Made by a program: the position numbers and the translations under genes. DNA of 64,000 nt, from assembly GCF_003260015.1 (NCBI RefSeq), contig NZ_QCXS01000003.1:920315-984314 (forward strand), read 5' to 3'. The DNA is from Nakamurella deserti (lineage in GTDB: Bacteria > Actinomycetota > Actinomycetes > Mycobacteriales > Nakamurellaceae). This document shows, piece after piece, positions 43,169-51,804 of this stretch; the first letter of the stretch is position 1; each line of letters opens with the position of its first letter. The notes beneath the pieces were generated by a model, which was given only the letters and a program-made list of their open reading frames with translations, had not been told where the DNA came from and ran no database searches.

Positions 43169-43780
43169 TCAGCCCGCCGCGGCCACCTCGGCGACGGGCT
43201 GGCGCAGGATGGTCCGCAACTTCGCCGGCGCCGTCCGTCGGGCGTCGCTGAGGTAGATCTCGTGGTGCCTGCCGGTCATCCGCAGTCCGCGGCCGGGGAT
43301 GACCTCGTCGTGCATCGTGGCCAGGACCGGGCCCTCGGCGTCGTACGGGCCGACGTGCAGGGTCTGCACGCACAGCCCCTCGTCCAGGCGTTCCAACCGC
43401 ACCGCCGCGGGATCGATGTCCTTGCGGACGGCGGCCGCCGTGAGGTGCTCCGGAGTGATCCAGTCCGGGACCATGATCATCACCGTCCAGCTCCAGCGTG
43501 ACGTGTCGCGCGCCGATGTGAAGGCGTCCATGTCGTCGGACCACCAGAGGGCCTCCAACGGCATCACCACGTGGTCACGGCCCAGTTCGGCCTTGCCGAG
43601 GAACTTCAGCGCGTAGGCCAGCGGGTAGAGGCTCGCCATCGCCGCCCCGTAGGCGGGCGCGGTGTTCGGGTCGCCGTGCCCGTCGACCATCAGGTAGTCC
43701 AGTGGCGGCACCCGGACGGTGTCGAACCGACCGGCGCGGGCACTGTAGGCGTCGATGGTCTTCTTGAAATCCGTCTTCAC
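43169..43780 (-). CDS. GyrI-like small-molecule-binding domain protein
   Basis: 203 residues from GTG 43780, supported by GAGGAGAGG upstream. The sequence has the duplicated SHS2 layout of GyrI-like proteins: FDTVRVPPLDYLMVDG near the N-terminus, SWTVMIMVPDWIT in the middle and ERLDEGLCVQTLHVGPYD near residue 145. There is no DNA-binding domain, so this is a stand-alone ligand-binding or hydrolase-type protein. It is divergent from the PoxB-type gene, sharing a palindrome-containing promoter region. Confidence 0.87.
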   Translation of the reverse strand: MKTDFKKTIDAYSARAGRFDTVRVPPLDYLMVDGHGDPNTAPAYGAAMASLYPLAYALKFLGKAELGRDHVVMPLEALWWSDDMDAFTSARDTSRWSWTVMIMVPDWITPEHLTAAAVRKDIDPAAVRLERLDEGLCVQTLHVGPYDAEGPVLATMHDEVIPGRGLRMTGRHHEIYLSDARRTAPAKLRTILRQPVAEVAAAG

Positions 43781-43849
43781 GGGGTCCGCCTCTCCTCGGT
43801 GTGAGCATCGCACCGGCCACGGTGAGACGCATCAGACGTACCGCCGGCT

Positions 43850-43866
43850 CGTTAGCTCAGCTAACG
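43850..43866. promoter_or_regulatory. perfect 17-bp palindrome between gyrI-like and poxB genes
   Basis: Arms CGTTAGCT and AGCTAACG pair perfectly around one base. It lies 70 bases upstream of the GyrI-like start and 40 bases upstream of the PoxB-type start, in the right place for a shared operator. No regulator gene with a DNA-binding domain is next to it, so the binding protein must be encoded elsewhere. Confidence 0.72.
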
Positions 43867-43905
43867 ACCGGGCAGACTGGAAGTACCGACGATCGAGGAG
43901 TGCGC

Positions 43906-45657
43906 ATGTCGACAACCGTGGCCGAGGTTCTGGTCCGCACGCTGGTCCAGGCCGGCGTCACCCACATCTACGGGCTGGTCGGCGACAGCCTGAACGCCTT
44001 CAGCGACGCCGTCCGCCGCAGCGGCGGGTCGGCCAAGGGCGGTCTCGACTGGATCCACGTGCACAACGAGGAGGCCGCCGCGTTCGCCGCGTCGGCCGAG
44101 GCGCAGCTGACCGGGAAGCTGGCCGTCTGCGCCGGCAGCTGCGGCCCGGGGAACACCCATCTGATCCAGGGCGTGATGGACGCACACCGCTCGGCCGCCC
44201 CGGTGTTGGTGCTCGCCTCGCACATCACCTCCAAGGAGATCGGGACCGGCTTCTTCCAGGAGACCGACCCGAAGGCACTGTTCGCGCAGGCCAGCCACTG
44301 GTGCGAGCTGGTGTCCACGCCCGAGCAGATGCCGCGGCTGGCCCGGGTCGCCGTGCAGAACGCCGTCGGCGCGTGCGGTGCGGCGGTGCTGGTGCTGCCC
44401 GGCGACGTGCTCGCCGCCGACGCCGTGAACGAGGTGGTCGACTCCGCACCGGCCGCTCGCCGTCCCCTGACCGCGCCCGATCCGGCCGCGGTGACCGAGC
44501 TCGCCCAGCGGTTGAACGACGCGGAGAAGGTGGCCATCTTCGGCGGCATCGGCTGCCTCGACGCCCGCGACGACGTCCTCGCGCTGGCCGCGGCGCTCAA
44601 CGCCCCGGTCGGGCACAGCCTCCGCGGCAAGGACGTGCTGCAGTACGACAACCCGTACGACGTCGGCATGACCGGGCTGCTGGGCTACGGCGCCTGTTAC
44701 GAGTCGCTGCACGAGGCCGACCTGGTGCTGATGCTGGGCACCGACTTCCCGTACACCGACTTCCTGCCGCAGGCCCACACCGTTCAGGTCGACATCGATC
44801 CGACGCGGCTGGGCCGGCGCACCCCCCTGGTGCAGGGCGTCGCCGCCGACGTCGGACTGACGATCGAGGCACTGCTGCCGCAGCTCACCGCCCGTGACGA
44901 CCGGTCGTTCCTCGACGACATGCTGAAGTCGCACGACAAGAAGGTGCGGCGCTCCGTCGACACCTACGTCGACGACGAGCACCAGCCGACACCGATCCAC
45001 CCCGAGTACCTGGCGACCATCCTGGACGAGCTGGCCGACGACGACGCGGTGTTCACCGCCGACACCGGCATGTGCTGCACCTGGATCGCCCGCTACATCT
45101 CCCCCAACGGCCGCCGCAAGCTGCTCGGCTCGTGGGTGCACGGCTCGATGGCGAACGCGTTGCCGATGGCGGTCGGTGCGCAGGTCGCCTACCCGCAGCG
45201 GCAGGTCATCTCGATGAGCGGCGACGGCGGCATCGCCATGCTGCTCGGCGAGCTGCTGACCGTGAAGCAGCACCGGTTGCCGACGAAGGTCGTGGTGTTC
45301 AACAACTCGAGCCTCGGCATGGTGCGGCTGGAGATGCTCGTGGCCGGTGACCCGCCGTTCGAGACCGACCACGACGAGGTCGACTACGCCGCGATCGCCG
45401 CCGGCGCCGGCTTCTTCACCCGCCGGGTCACCGACCCCCGCGATCTGCGGGCGGCCGTGACCGAGGTGCTGGCCCACGACGGACCGGCGCTGCTCGACGT
45501 CGTCACCACCGCGGATGCGCTGGAGGTGCCGTCGCACCTGACGCTGGCCGAGGCCAAGGGCTTCGCGCTGTCGATGGGCAAGATCGTCCTCGGCGGCGGT
45601 GTCGGGGACGTGCTGAAGCTCGCCAAGACGAACCTGAAGAACATCCCGCGTCCCTGA
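43906..45657 (+). CDS. poxB: pyruvate dehydrogenase (quinone)/pyruvate oxidase-type ThDP enzyme
   Basis: 583 residues from ATG 43906 with GAGGAG upstream. Three-domain ThDP fold: NEEAAAFAASAEAQL with the activating Glu (about 50-65), SCGPGNTHLIQGVMDA, a central FAD-type domain with GGIGCLDARDD, and the ThDP motif SGDGGIAML...VVFNNSSLG (about 445-475). The C-terminal GFALSMGKIVLGGG matches the membrane-binding tail of PoxB. It decarboxylates pyruvate to acetate and passes electrons to quinone. Likely controlled from the palindrome upstream. Confidence 0.92.
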   Translation: MSTTVAEVLVRTLVQAGVTHIYGLVGDSLNAFSDAVRRSGGSAKGGLDWIHVHNEEAAAFAASAEAQLTGKLAVCAGSCGPGNTHLIQGVMDAHRSAAPVLVLASHITSKEIGTGFFQETDPKALFAQASHWCELVSTPEQMPRLARVAVQNAVGACGAAVLVLPGDVLAADAVNEVVDSAPAARRPLTAPDPAAVTELAQRLNDAEKVAIFGGIGCLDARDDVLALAAALNAPVGHSLRGKDVLQYDNPYDVGMTGLLGYGACYESLHEADLVLMLGTDFPYTDFLPQAHTVQVDIDPTRLGRRTPLVQGVAADVGLTIEALLPQLTARDDRSFLDDMLKSHDKKVRRSVDTYVDDEHQPTPIHPEYLATILDELADDDAVFTADTGMCCTWIARYISPNGRRKLLGSWVHGSMANALPMAVGAQVAYPQRQVISMSGDGGIAMLLGELLTVKQHRLPTKVVVFNNSSLGMVRLEMLVAGDPPFETDHDEVDYAAIAAGAGFFTRRVTDPRDLRAAVTEVLAHDGPALLDVVTTADALEVPSHLTLAEAKGFALSMGKIVLGGGVGDVLKLAKTNLKNIPRP

Positions 45658-45674
45658 GCAGCTGCCGGGGATGT

Positions 45675-46085
45675 GACCGGCTCCCATCGAGATGACCGGC
45701 TCTCCCGGCGGACACCGGTTCAGCGACCTCGGTGGTCACCGGCTTGTTGGCCTGGCGGCCACCGGCTTGGTGGGGGTCACCGGCTTGCCGGCCTGGCGGT
45801 CACCGGCTTGGTGGGGGTCGCCGGCTTGCCGGAGGCAACGGGCTGGCCGTCACCGGCCTCCCGGAGGTCACGGCTTGCTAGAGGTCACCGGCCTCTCGGC
45901 GGGGACGGGCTCGACAGCCGCGACAGGCTCGTCGGCCGCGACGGCCTTCGCTGGACGCGACCGGCTTCCAGTACTTGACGGGCCTGGCGGACGCGACGGG
46001 CTCGCGGAACGCAACGGACTCGCTGACGCGGCAGGCTTCCCGGACGTCACCGGTCGCCGGATGACCCGGGCTCGCCGGACGCCAC
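45675..46085. repeat. degenerate 15-bp-period repeat region
   Basis: From about 45675 to 46085 the motif GTCACCGGCTTGCCGG recurs with variants (CACCGGCTTGGTGGGG, GCGACGGGCTCG, GCAACGGACTCG) at about 15-base steps. In one forward frame this reads as a five-residue pattern of the VTGLP/GRDGL/ERNGL type, but there is no start site or coding signature outside the repeat. It fills the 436-base space between the convergent poxB and acetyltransferase genes. Confidence 0.7.
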
Positions 46086-46093
46086 GGGGGCTC

Positions 46094-46729
46094 CTACGAC
46101 GTGAAGCCGGCGATGTAGTCGTCGACGGTGATGTCGATCCGCCGGTCGCGCCAGTAGAACTGCCGGTCGTGCTCACCGATCTCCCGCACGATGCGGCACG
46201 GGGATCCGACGGCGACCACGCCGGCGGGGATGTCACGGGTCACGACGCTGCCGGCGCCGATGACGGAATCGTCCCCGATGGTGACGCCCGGCATGATCAG
46301 CGCGCCGGCACCGATCCACACGTTGTCGCCGATGGTCACCGGCAGGTTGAACTGGGCCGCCCGGCGACGCAGCTCCGGCATCACCGGATGGCCGGCGGTC
46401 GCCACGACCACGTTGGGGGCGAACATGACGTTGTCGCCGATGCGGATCGGCGCGTCGTCGACCAGCGTCAGGTTGAAGTTGGCGTACACGTCGTTGCCGA
46501 GGTGCACGTTGCGGCCACCCCAGTTCGACCGCAGCGGCGGCTCGATGTAGCAGTTCGTCCCGACCGAGGCGAACATCCGCCGCATCAGCGCCTCCCGCTC
46601 GGCGCCCTGTGAAGGGCGGGTCGCGTTGAAGTCGTACAGCACTTCCAGCGCCTCGACCTGCAGGTCCGCCAGCGCAGGATCCGTGGGGTCGTAGATGAGG
46701 CCGGCATCCATGCGATCGCGGTTGACCAT
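46094..46729 (-). CDS. maltose/galactoside O-acetyltransferase-type enzyme
   Basis: 211 residues from ATG 46729. An N-terminal Mac domain (about 1-60, LIYDPTDPALADLQ and LYDFNATRPSQ) precedes a left-handed beta-helix of hexapeptide repeats (IRIGDNVMFAPNV, VTIGDNVWIGAGALIMPGV, VTIGDDSVIGAGSVV). The catalytic His is in ATAGHPVMP. These LacA/Maa-type trimers acetylate sugars with acetyl-CoA. The long upstream frame to 48046 is a shadow. The last 15 residues WRDRRIDITVDDYIAG are an unusual C-terminal addition. Confidence 0.92.
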   Translation of the reverse strand: MVNRDRMDAGLIYDPTDPALADLQVEALEVLYDFNATRPSQGAEREALMRRMFASVGTNCYIEPPLRSNWGGRNVHLGNDVYANFNLTLVDDAPIRIGDNVMFAPNVVVATAGHPVMPELRRRAAQFNLPVTIGDNVWIGAGALIMPGVTIGDDSVIGAGSVVTRDIPAGVVAVGSPCRIVREIGEHDRQFYWRDRRIDITVDDYIAGFTS

Positions 46730-47067
46730 GGGAGCGAGCCTTCCACAGGGACAACGGGGGCCCGCCGGTGTGGCGCGGGCCGCTGCGCGCCGCCCGGACC
46801 GCGTCGCTCGGCGGTGGCGACCGGTTCGGCGGGTCAGCACCGACGGTGCTGCTGGGCATCCGTCTCCGCCGGCACCGCGGACGGGAAGAACGACGTCTGG
46901 GCATTGGCGGCTGGCCGGCGCCGGCCGAAATCGAGCGGGCCGGCGCGGCCGGCGGACATCGTGCGGCCAGCACAGCCGGCCGAACGGTCTCGGGCGGCTG
47001 CTGCGAGCTCCGCGCGCGTCTGCGGTGGGACGCGTCCGGCCGCACCACCGGTCGAGTTCCGTCCGGG
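46730..47067. other. 338-base non-coding interval with GC-rich palindromes
   Basis: No frame here has a start site or recognisable motif. Several GC-rich near-palindromes are present, such as CTGGCCGGCGCCGGCCG near 46911-46927 and GGGCCGGCGCGGCCGGC near 46938-46955. They could form hairpins that end the upstream reverse-strand PLDc_N transcript. Confidence 0.5.
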
Positions 47068-47433
47068 TCAGAGCTGCCCGTCCCGCTCCCGGCGTTGCTG
47101 CTCGCGGTACCGGGCACGCTGCTCCTCGGCGCGGGCACGGACCTGGCGCAGGAACTCCTCGTCGGCAGTCGGGTCCTGTGGGAGCGCCCGGCCGAGCCGC
47201 TCGTACTCCGGGTACCCGGGCGTGGGATGGATCTGGGCGTTCCGGGTGCCCTGCGGTCGACCGGCGAGCAGCCAACCGACGCTGCCGATCAAGGGCAGCA
47301 GGACCACCAGGACGAGCCAGCCGATTCGCGGAAGGTGACGGCACGCGCTGTCCGGGGTCTGCAGGATCTCGACGATGCAATACACCCACAGCGCCAGGAC
47401 CGCGATGAGCAGGATTCCGTCGAGGTACAGCAC
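47068..47433 (-). CDS. PLDc_N-domain membrane protein
   Basis: 121 residues from GTG 47433. Two membrane helices (about 6-25 and 38-58) in the PLDc_N arrangement: CIVEILQTPDSA, LPRIGWLVLVVLLPLIGSVG, WLLAGRP. The C-terminal half is soluble, charged and helical (EEFLRQVRARAEEQRARYRE). The same domain precedes cardiolipin synthase catalytic domains, but here it stands alone; such short proteins are common in actinobacteria with unknown role. Confidence 0.87.
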   Translation of the reverse strand: MLYLDGILLIAVLALWVYCIVEILQTPDSACRHLPRIGWLVLVVLLPLIGSVGWLLAGRPQGTRNAQIHPTPGYPEYERLGRALPQDPTADEEFLRQVRARAEEQRARYREQQRRERDGQL

Positions 47434-47507
47434 GCATGGCCCCCGCCATCAGCGAACGCCGAGGTGACAGCGTCGCAGACGGGTGCGCAACCGGCAACGT
47501 GACGCGG

Positions 47508-48332
47508 TCAGCGCTGTTCCTTGGAGCACCACCAGGTGGTGCGACCACCGACGGTGTCACGGTGCATCGCGGCACCGCAGCGAGGGCAGCTCGCCCCCTT
47601 GTGCCGAGCCGGGATGACGACCCCGGTGTGGACGCCGCCGTGGGCGATGGCCGACTCGGTGGCCGCGTGCAGCGCGTCGTGCAACCGCGTGAGCGCCCGG
47701 GGCGACAGCTCGTCCACCGGGGTGGACGGCCGGATCTTGGCCTGCCACAGCGTCTCGTCGGCCAGCAGGTTCCCCACCCCCGCGATGACGCTCTGGTCGA
47801 GCAGCCGTGCTTTGATCGGCGCCTTCGAGCCCTCGATGGCCGTGCGGAAGTCGGCCCGGTCGACGAGCCTGGCGTCGGGGCCGAGCGCCTCGAGACTCGG
47901 GTCCAACCGGGCCCGCGACAGCCGCCGCTTGTCGAACATCCGCAGCGTCCCACCGTCGGTGAAGGTGAGCGTGAACCGGTCCCAGCTCGGGTTCGGCGTG
48001 CCGGTGCCGAGCCGGATCGGGTCGCCGCCCTCGTGCTCGGACCCATCGGGGCCGCTGATGTAGATCCGCCCGGCCATACCGAGATGCAGCCCGAGTGTCA
48101 GGTCCGGATTCGGGTCGTCGCCGGTGCCGGCCCACGCCGTCTCGCACCACATCGTCTTGCCGCGGCGACGGGCGGCCGTGAGCGTCCGGCCGACCAGCAC
48201 CGCCTTCATCTCACCGGGCTGGTGCGGGCGGCAGACGTAGGTGTCGTTGTCGTCGACGTCGGCGATCTCGCGGTTCAGACCGGCACGCTCGATGACCGCG
48301 CGGGCGGTCTCGACCTCGGGGAGTTCGGGCAC
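47508..48332 (-). CDS. Fpg/Nei-family DNA glycosylase
   Basis: 274 residues from GTG 48332, which makes the catalytic Pro residue 2 (VPELPEVET). The H2TH region SKAPIKARLLDQ and IAGVGNLLADETL is intact. The C-terminal zinc finger has CPRCGAAM and TWWCSKEQR: three Cys are present but the expected fourth ligand position is Glu. The enzyme excises oxidised bases with an AP-lyase step. Frame upstream of 48332 runs through repeats and is not coding. Its start faces the repeat region separating it from smpB. Confidence 0.92.
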   Translation of the reverse strand: MPELPEVETARAVIERAGLNREIADVDDNDTYVCRPHQPGEMKAVLVGRTLTAARRRGKTMWCETAWAGTGDDPNPDLTLGLHLGMAGRIYISGPDGSEHEGGDPIRLGTGTPNPSWDRFTLTFTDGGTLRMFDKRRLSRARLDPSLEALGPDARLVDRADFRTAIEGSKAPIKARLLDQSVIAGVGNLLADETLWQAKIRPSTPVDELSPRALTRLHDALHAATESAIAHGGVHTGVVIPARHKGASCPRCGAAMHRDTVGGRTTWWCSKEQR

Positions 48333-48445
48333 CCGGCCAGTCTGCCCGGAAGTGTGAGGGAGCAACCGTGGGCGCAGGCGGGCGGTCTGCACCCTGTGAT
48401 CGCGTCGGACGCGTCGTTGGCGCCCTCGGCTCCGACGCCCGCACC

Positions 48446-48972
48446 TCGCGACCGGATCATCGGCTTCGCGTCCGGTCCGGCCAACCGAAGCCGTCGCTGA
48501 GCTGACCGAGCTGTCGCGAAGTGGGAAGGCGTACGACTCCTGCAGCACTCTTCGCCCGACGTGCACCTTCGCATCACCATCACGAGCGACGCACCCGTGG
48601 CAACAGGTGCGCCACCGACACACCCGACGCAAGGGCCACCCAGGCACACTCCGCGACAGGATCAGCGCCTTCGCGACCGATTCGAGCAGCCGAAGCCGTC
48701 GCGAAGCCGCCGGAACTGTCGCGAAGTGGGGCTGCACGTCCCACCCACCCGACTCCCCGTCGAGGCCAGCGACACACCCGGTGAGCCACCCCGCGGCGCG
48801 CACCTTTCGCATCACTATCGCCAGCGACGCACCCGCTGCAACAGGTGCGCCACCGACACACCCGACGCGAAGGCCACCCTGGGCACACTCCGCGACCGGA
48901 TCATCGGCTTCGCGACAAGTCCGACCGGCTGGAGCCGTCGCGAAGCTGCCGGAACTGTCGCGAAGTCACACT
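48446..48972. repeat. three-copy intergenic repeat (about 205/240-bp period) with hairpin core
   Basis: Two long copies run about 48556-48728 and 48796-48968; a partial third lies at 48446-48523. Shared blocks are GCGACGCACCCG, CAACAGGTGCGCCACCGACA, CACTCCGCGACCGGATCA and GGAACTGTCGCGAAGT. The GTCGCGAAG end markers are at 48513, 48718 and 48958, giving spacings of 205 and 240. Each unit holds CTTCGCGAC followed by GTCGCGAAG, a 9-bp stem. The array lies between fpg-type and smpB genes on the same strand. No frame is credible as a protein. Confidence 0.88.
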
Positions 48973-49061
48973 GGACGCCCCAGCCACGCCGCGCCTGGGC
49001 GCTCACGCCACCCCCACGGCACCCGGCCCTCCGGCCCCTCCGGCCCCTCCGGCCAGAACCC

Positions 49062-49547
49062 TCAGCCCCGCGCCCGCCCCCGCTTGTAGCGGTCGGACAC
49101 GGCCCGCTCGATCTCGCGCTGGGCGTCCCGCTTGGCCAGGTCGTGCCGCTTGTCGTAGCTCTTCTTGCCCCGCGCCACGGCGAGCTCGAGCTTGGCGATG
49201 CCGTCGCGGAAGTACAGCTCCAGCGGCACCAGCGCGTGCGGGCTCTCGTGCAGCACCGCGGCGATCCGCAGGATCTCCCGGCGGTGCAGCAGCAGCTTGC
49301 GCGGCCGCCGCGACGAGTGGTTGTTCCAGGTCCCCTGCAGGTATTCGGGGATGGTCACGCCGTGCAGCCACACCTCGTTGTCGGTGATGACGGCGAAGCC
49401 CTCGACGAGCGACGCCCGGCCCTCGCGCAGCGACTTCACCTCGGTGCCGGTCAGCACGAGCCCGACCTCGTAGGTCGTCTCGATCGCGTAGTCGTGCCGG
49501 GCCTTGCGGTTGCGCGCGATGATCTGCCGGCCGTCGGTGGTCTTCAT
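49062..49547 (-). CDS. smpB: SsrA-binding protein SmpB
   Basis: 161 residues from ATG 49547. Complete Smp[70 protein letters not shown] and a basic tail [17 protein letters not shown] that enters the ribosomal mRNA channel. Works with tmRNA in ribosome rescue. No tmRNA gene is visible nearby, and the ftsE/ftsX genes that often precede smpB in actinobacteria are absent; instead a histidine kinase gene diverges from it 66 bases upstream. Confidence 0.97.
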   Translation of the reverse strand: MKTTDGRQIIARNRKARHDYAIETTYEVGLVLTGTEVKSLREGRASLVEGFAVITDNEVWLHGVTIPEYLQGTWNNHSSRRPRKLLLHRREILRIAAVLHESPHALVPLELYFRDGIAKLELAVARGKKSYDKRHDLAKRDAQREIERAVSDRYKRGRARG

Positions 49548-49613
49548 CGGGGTCAACGCTATCCGGAACCGTGGGGGGATCCGGAGCTCCGGCCGCGGAA
49601 CTACGGTCGGAGG

Positions 49614-50834
49614 ATGCGGCACAGCATCTACCGGTGGTTCGGGACGAACCCGTATCCCGGCGACATCGCCATCGCCCTCGGCGTGATGGCGGTCGCCGTC
49701 ATCTCGGGCTCGCTGTACTACGGCGACGGCCGCGACTGGCTGGCGGTGCTGCTGGCCTTCCCGCTGGTGTTCCGCCGCAGCTACCCGGTGCCGGTGCTCA
49801 TCGCGAGCATCGTGCTGGAGCTGCTGGTCCTGGTCAGCGGGGCGCCGACCATCACCTCGGCCAGCGTGCTGCTCGTCATCTACTCGAGCGTGGTCTACAT
49901 CCCCGACCGGTCGTGGGGCCGGGCCGCGCTGTTCGCCGGCGTCGCCGGGGCGGTCATCCTGCCGGTGACGCGGTACAGCTACGACGTGACCTACGCCTTC
50001 GGCGGGATGGTGGCGCTGCTGGCGATGGTCGCCACCGCGTACGTCGCGGGCGACCGCCGCCGCGCCGACCTGGACTTCCGGGCCGCCGAGTTGGCCGCGC
50101 TGGCCGAACGGAACCGTCTGGTCACGGCGGAACGCGACCAGCGGGTGCAGAACGCCGCCGCCGGCGAGCGGACCCGGATCGCCCGCGAGCTGCACGACAT
50201 CGTCGCCCACTCGCTGGCCGTGATCGTCGTGCAGGCCGACGGTGGCGCCGCGGCGGCGGCAAAGAACCCCTCGGTCGCCGTCGACGTGTTGCGCACCATC
50301 GCCGAGACGAGCCGGCAGGCGCTGGCCGAGATGCGTTCGCTGGTCGGGGTCCTGCGTTCCGACGGCGCCATCGGCGAACCCGACGGCTACCTGCCGCAGC
50401 CGGGACTCGCGTCGCTGGACAAGCTGGTCGACCAGATCCGCCAGTCGGGTGTGACGGTCACCCTGCGACTGTCCGCCGACCTCCCGCCGCTGTCGCCGAC
50501 CGTCGATCTGACCGTTTTCCGGATCGTGCAGGAGGGCCTGACCAACGTGCTCAAGCACGGCGGACCGGCGGCCGCCGCGGAGGTCGAGATCGCTGTCAGT
50601 GACGGTGACCTGACCGTCGAGGTGGTCGACGACGGCCGCGGCGCCGCGGCCCTGTCCGACGGGGCCGGCAACGGCATCCAGGGCATGCGCGAGCGTCTCG
50701 CGGTGCTCGACGGCCGGCTCTGGGCGGGACCGCGGCCGGGCGGCGGGTTCCGGCTGCGCGCGGTCGTGCCGCTGGCCTCGTGGCCGTCGCCGACCGACGC
50801 CACCACCCGGATCCCGCTCGGCGGGCAGCGGTGA
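49614..50834 (+). CDS. sensor histidine kinase (DesK/NarX-like, HisKA_3)
   Basis: 406 residues from ATG 49614 with GGTCGGAGG upstream. Four to five membrane segments (about 15-140) without a large extracellular loop, then HisKA_3 with the phospho-acceptor His in [18 protein letters not shown] (about 189-206), and a HATPase_c domain with N-box [13 protein letters not shown] and G-boxes VDDGRGAAA and [11 protein letters not shown]. The short sensor loops suggest intramembrane sensing, as in kinases that respond to envelope damage or peptide antibiotics. The stop overlaps the response regulator start by GTGA. Confidence 0.94.
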   Translation: MRHSIYRWFGTNPYPGDIAIALGVMAVAVISGSLYYGDGRDWLAVLLAFPLVFRRSYPVPVLIASIVLELLVLVSGAPTITSASVLLVIYSSVVYIPDRSWGRAALFAGVAGAVILPVTRYSYDVTYAFGGMVALLAMVATAYVAGDRRRADLDFRAAELAALAERNRLVTAERDQRVQNAAAGERTRIARELHDIVAHSLAVIVVQADGGAAAAAKNPSVAVDVLRTIAETSRQALAEMRSLVGVLRSDGAIGEPDGYLPQPGLASLDKLVDQIRQSGVTVTLRLSADLPPLSPTVDLTVFRIVQEGLTNVLKHGGPAAAAEVEIAVSDGDLTVEVVDDGRGAAALSDGAGNGIQGMRERLAVLDGRLWAGPRPGGGFRLRAVVPLASWPSPTDATTRIPLGGQR

Positions 50835-51487
50835 TCCGCGTCTTCCTGGTCGACGACCAGGCGCTGGTCCGGGCCGGTTTCGGGATGCTGATCAACGCGC
50901 AGGACGACATGGCCGTCGTCGGGGACGCCGCCGACGGGGCCGCGGCACTCACCGCACTGGCGGCCACCGCCGCCGACGTCGTGCTGATGGACATCCGGAT
51001 GCCGGTGCTGGACGGCGTGGAGGCCACCCGCCGGCTGCTCGCCGAGCCGGGCCCGGACACGCCGAAGGTGCTGGTGCTGACCACGTTCGACCTGGACGAG
51101 TACGTCTTCGCCGCCCTCAAGGCCGGCGCCTCCGGCTTCCTGCTCAAGGACACCCGGCCGGACGAGTTGCTGTCCGCCATCCGCACGATCGCCGCCGGCG
51201 ACGCGGTCATCGCCCCGTCGGCGACGCGACGGCTGCTGCAGCACGTCACCGCGGCGCTGCCGTCCGCGCCGGCCCCGCCCGACGACCGGCTCGGGCAGCT
51301 CACCGCCCGGGAGCGGGAGGTGCTGGTCGAGATCGCCCGCGGGCTCACCAATCCCGAGATCGCCGCCGGACTGTTCATGGCCGAGTCGACGGTCAAGACG
51401 CACGTCGGGAGCCTGCTGGCGAAGTTGCAGCGCCGGGACCGGGTCGGGTTGGTGCTGTTCGCCTTCGAGACCAGGCTGGTGCGCTGA
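50831..51487 (+). CDS. NarL/LuxR-family response regulator
   Basis: 218 residues from GTG 50831. Receiver domain with [13 protein letters not shown] and the phospho-Asp in [13 protein letters not shown] (about 53), Thr in [13 protein letters not shown], Lys in [11 protein letters not shown]; then a LuxR helix-turn-helix ([34 protein letters not shown]). Partner of the kinase it overlaps. It probably controls the downstream ABC transporter, whose gene starts 318 bases later. Confidence 0.95.
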   Translation: MIRVFLVDDQALVRAGFGMLINAQDDMAVVGDAADGAAALTALAATAADVVLMDIRMPVLDGVEATRRLLAEPGPDTPKVLVLTTFDLDEYVFAALKAGASGFLLKDTRPDELLSAIRTIAAGDAVIAPSATRRLLQHVTAALPSAPAPPDDRLGQLTAREREVLVEIARGLTNPEIAAGLFMAESTVKTHVGSLLAKLQRRDRVGLVLFAFETRLVR

Positions 51488-51804
51488 GTGCGCTGAACCC
51501 GACGGGGTACGAGCGTAGCCAGGGGATCAGAGGTGCTGCTGCGCGGCGGGGATCGAAGCGAACCCTGTGGTGGCTCGACGAGGTGAACAGCGCGGGCAGC
51601 GGCGGAGCCGGCGGCGCGAACACCGCGCCGCGTCGGGTTCGGGGGCCCTCCTCTCCCCCCACGGGTGGAGATGTGCCGCGCCGCGCAGGTCCGCCGGTAC
51701 CGACCGTCCGGTGCCCTCGGCCGATGTGGGCGACCACGTCCCATCCCTAGCGTTCTTCTCATCGCCGCGGGACATCGACCGCGCGCTCCGGAGAGGAAAC
51801 ACCC
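51488..51804. promoter_or_regulatory. 317-base upstream region of the first FtsX-type ABC operon
   Basis: No gene is visible. The end of the region carries GGAGAGGAAACACCC, a strong ribosome-binding site for the ABC ATPase at 51805. TAGCGTTCTTCTCATC near 51747-51762 is the least GC-rich stretch and the best promoter candidate. A palindromic site for the response regulator could not be fixed. Confidence 0.35.

Noticed and set aside
45675..46085. Pentapeptide-like repeat protein on the forward strand
   Set aside because: The five-residue rhythm follows from the 15-base period; no ribosome-binding site, and the frame runs into the antisense of the acetyltransferase gene.
48446..48972. Coding interpretation of the 240-bp repeat (HFATVPAASRR-type frames)
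   Set aside because: The frames repeat with the DNA and lack start sites; period 205/240 does not preserve a consistent product.
48333..49061. Possible tmRNA gene next to smpB
   Set aside because: No tRNA-Ala-like acceptor ends or tag-peptide frame could be found; the interval is explained by the repeated element.
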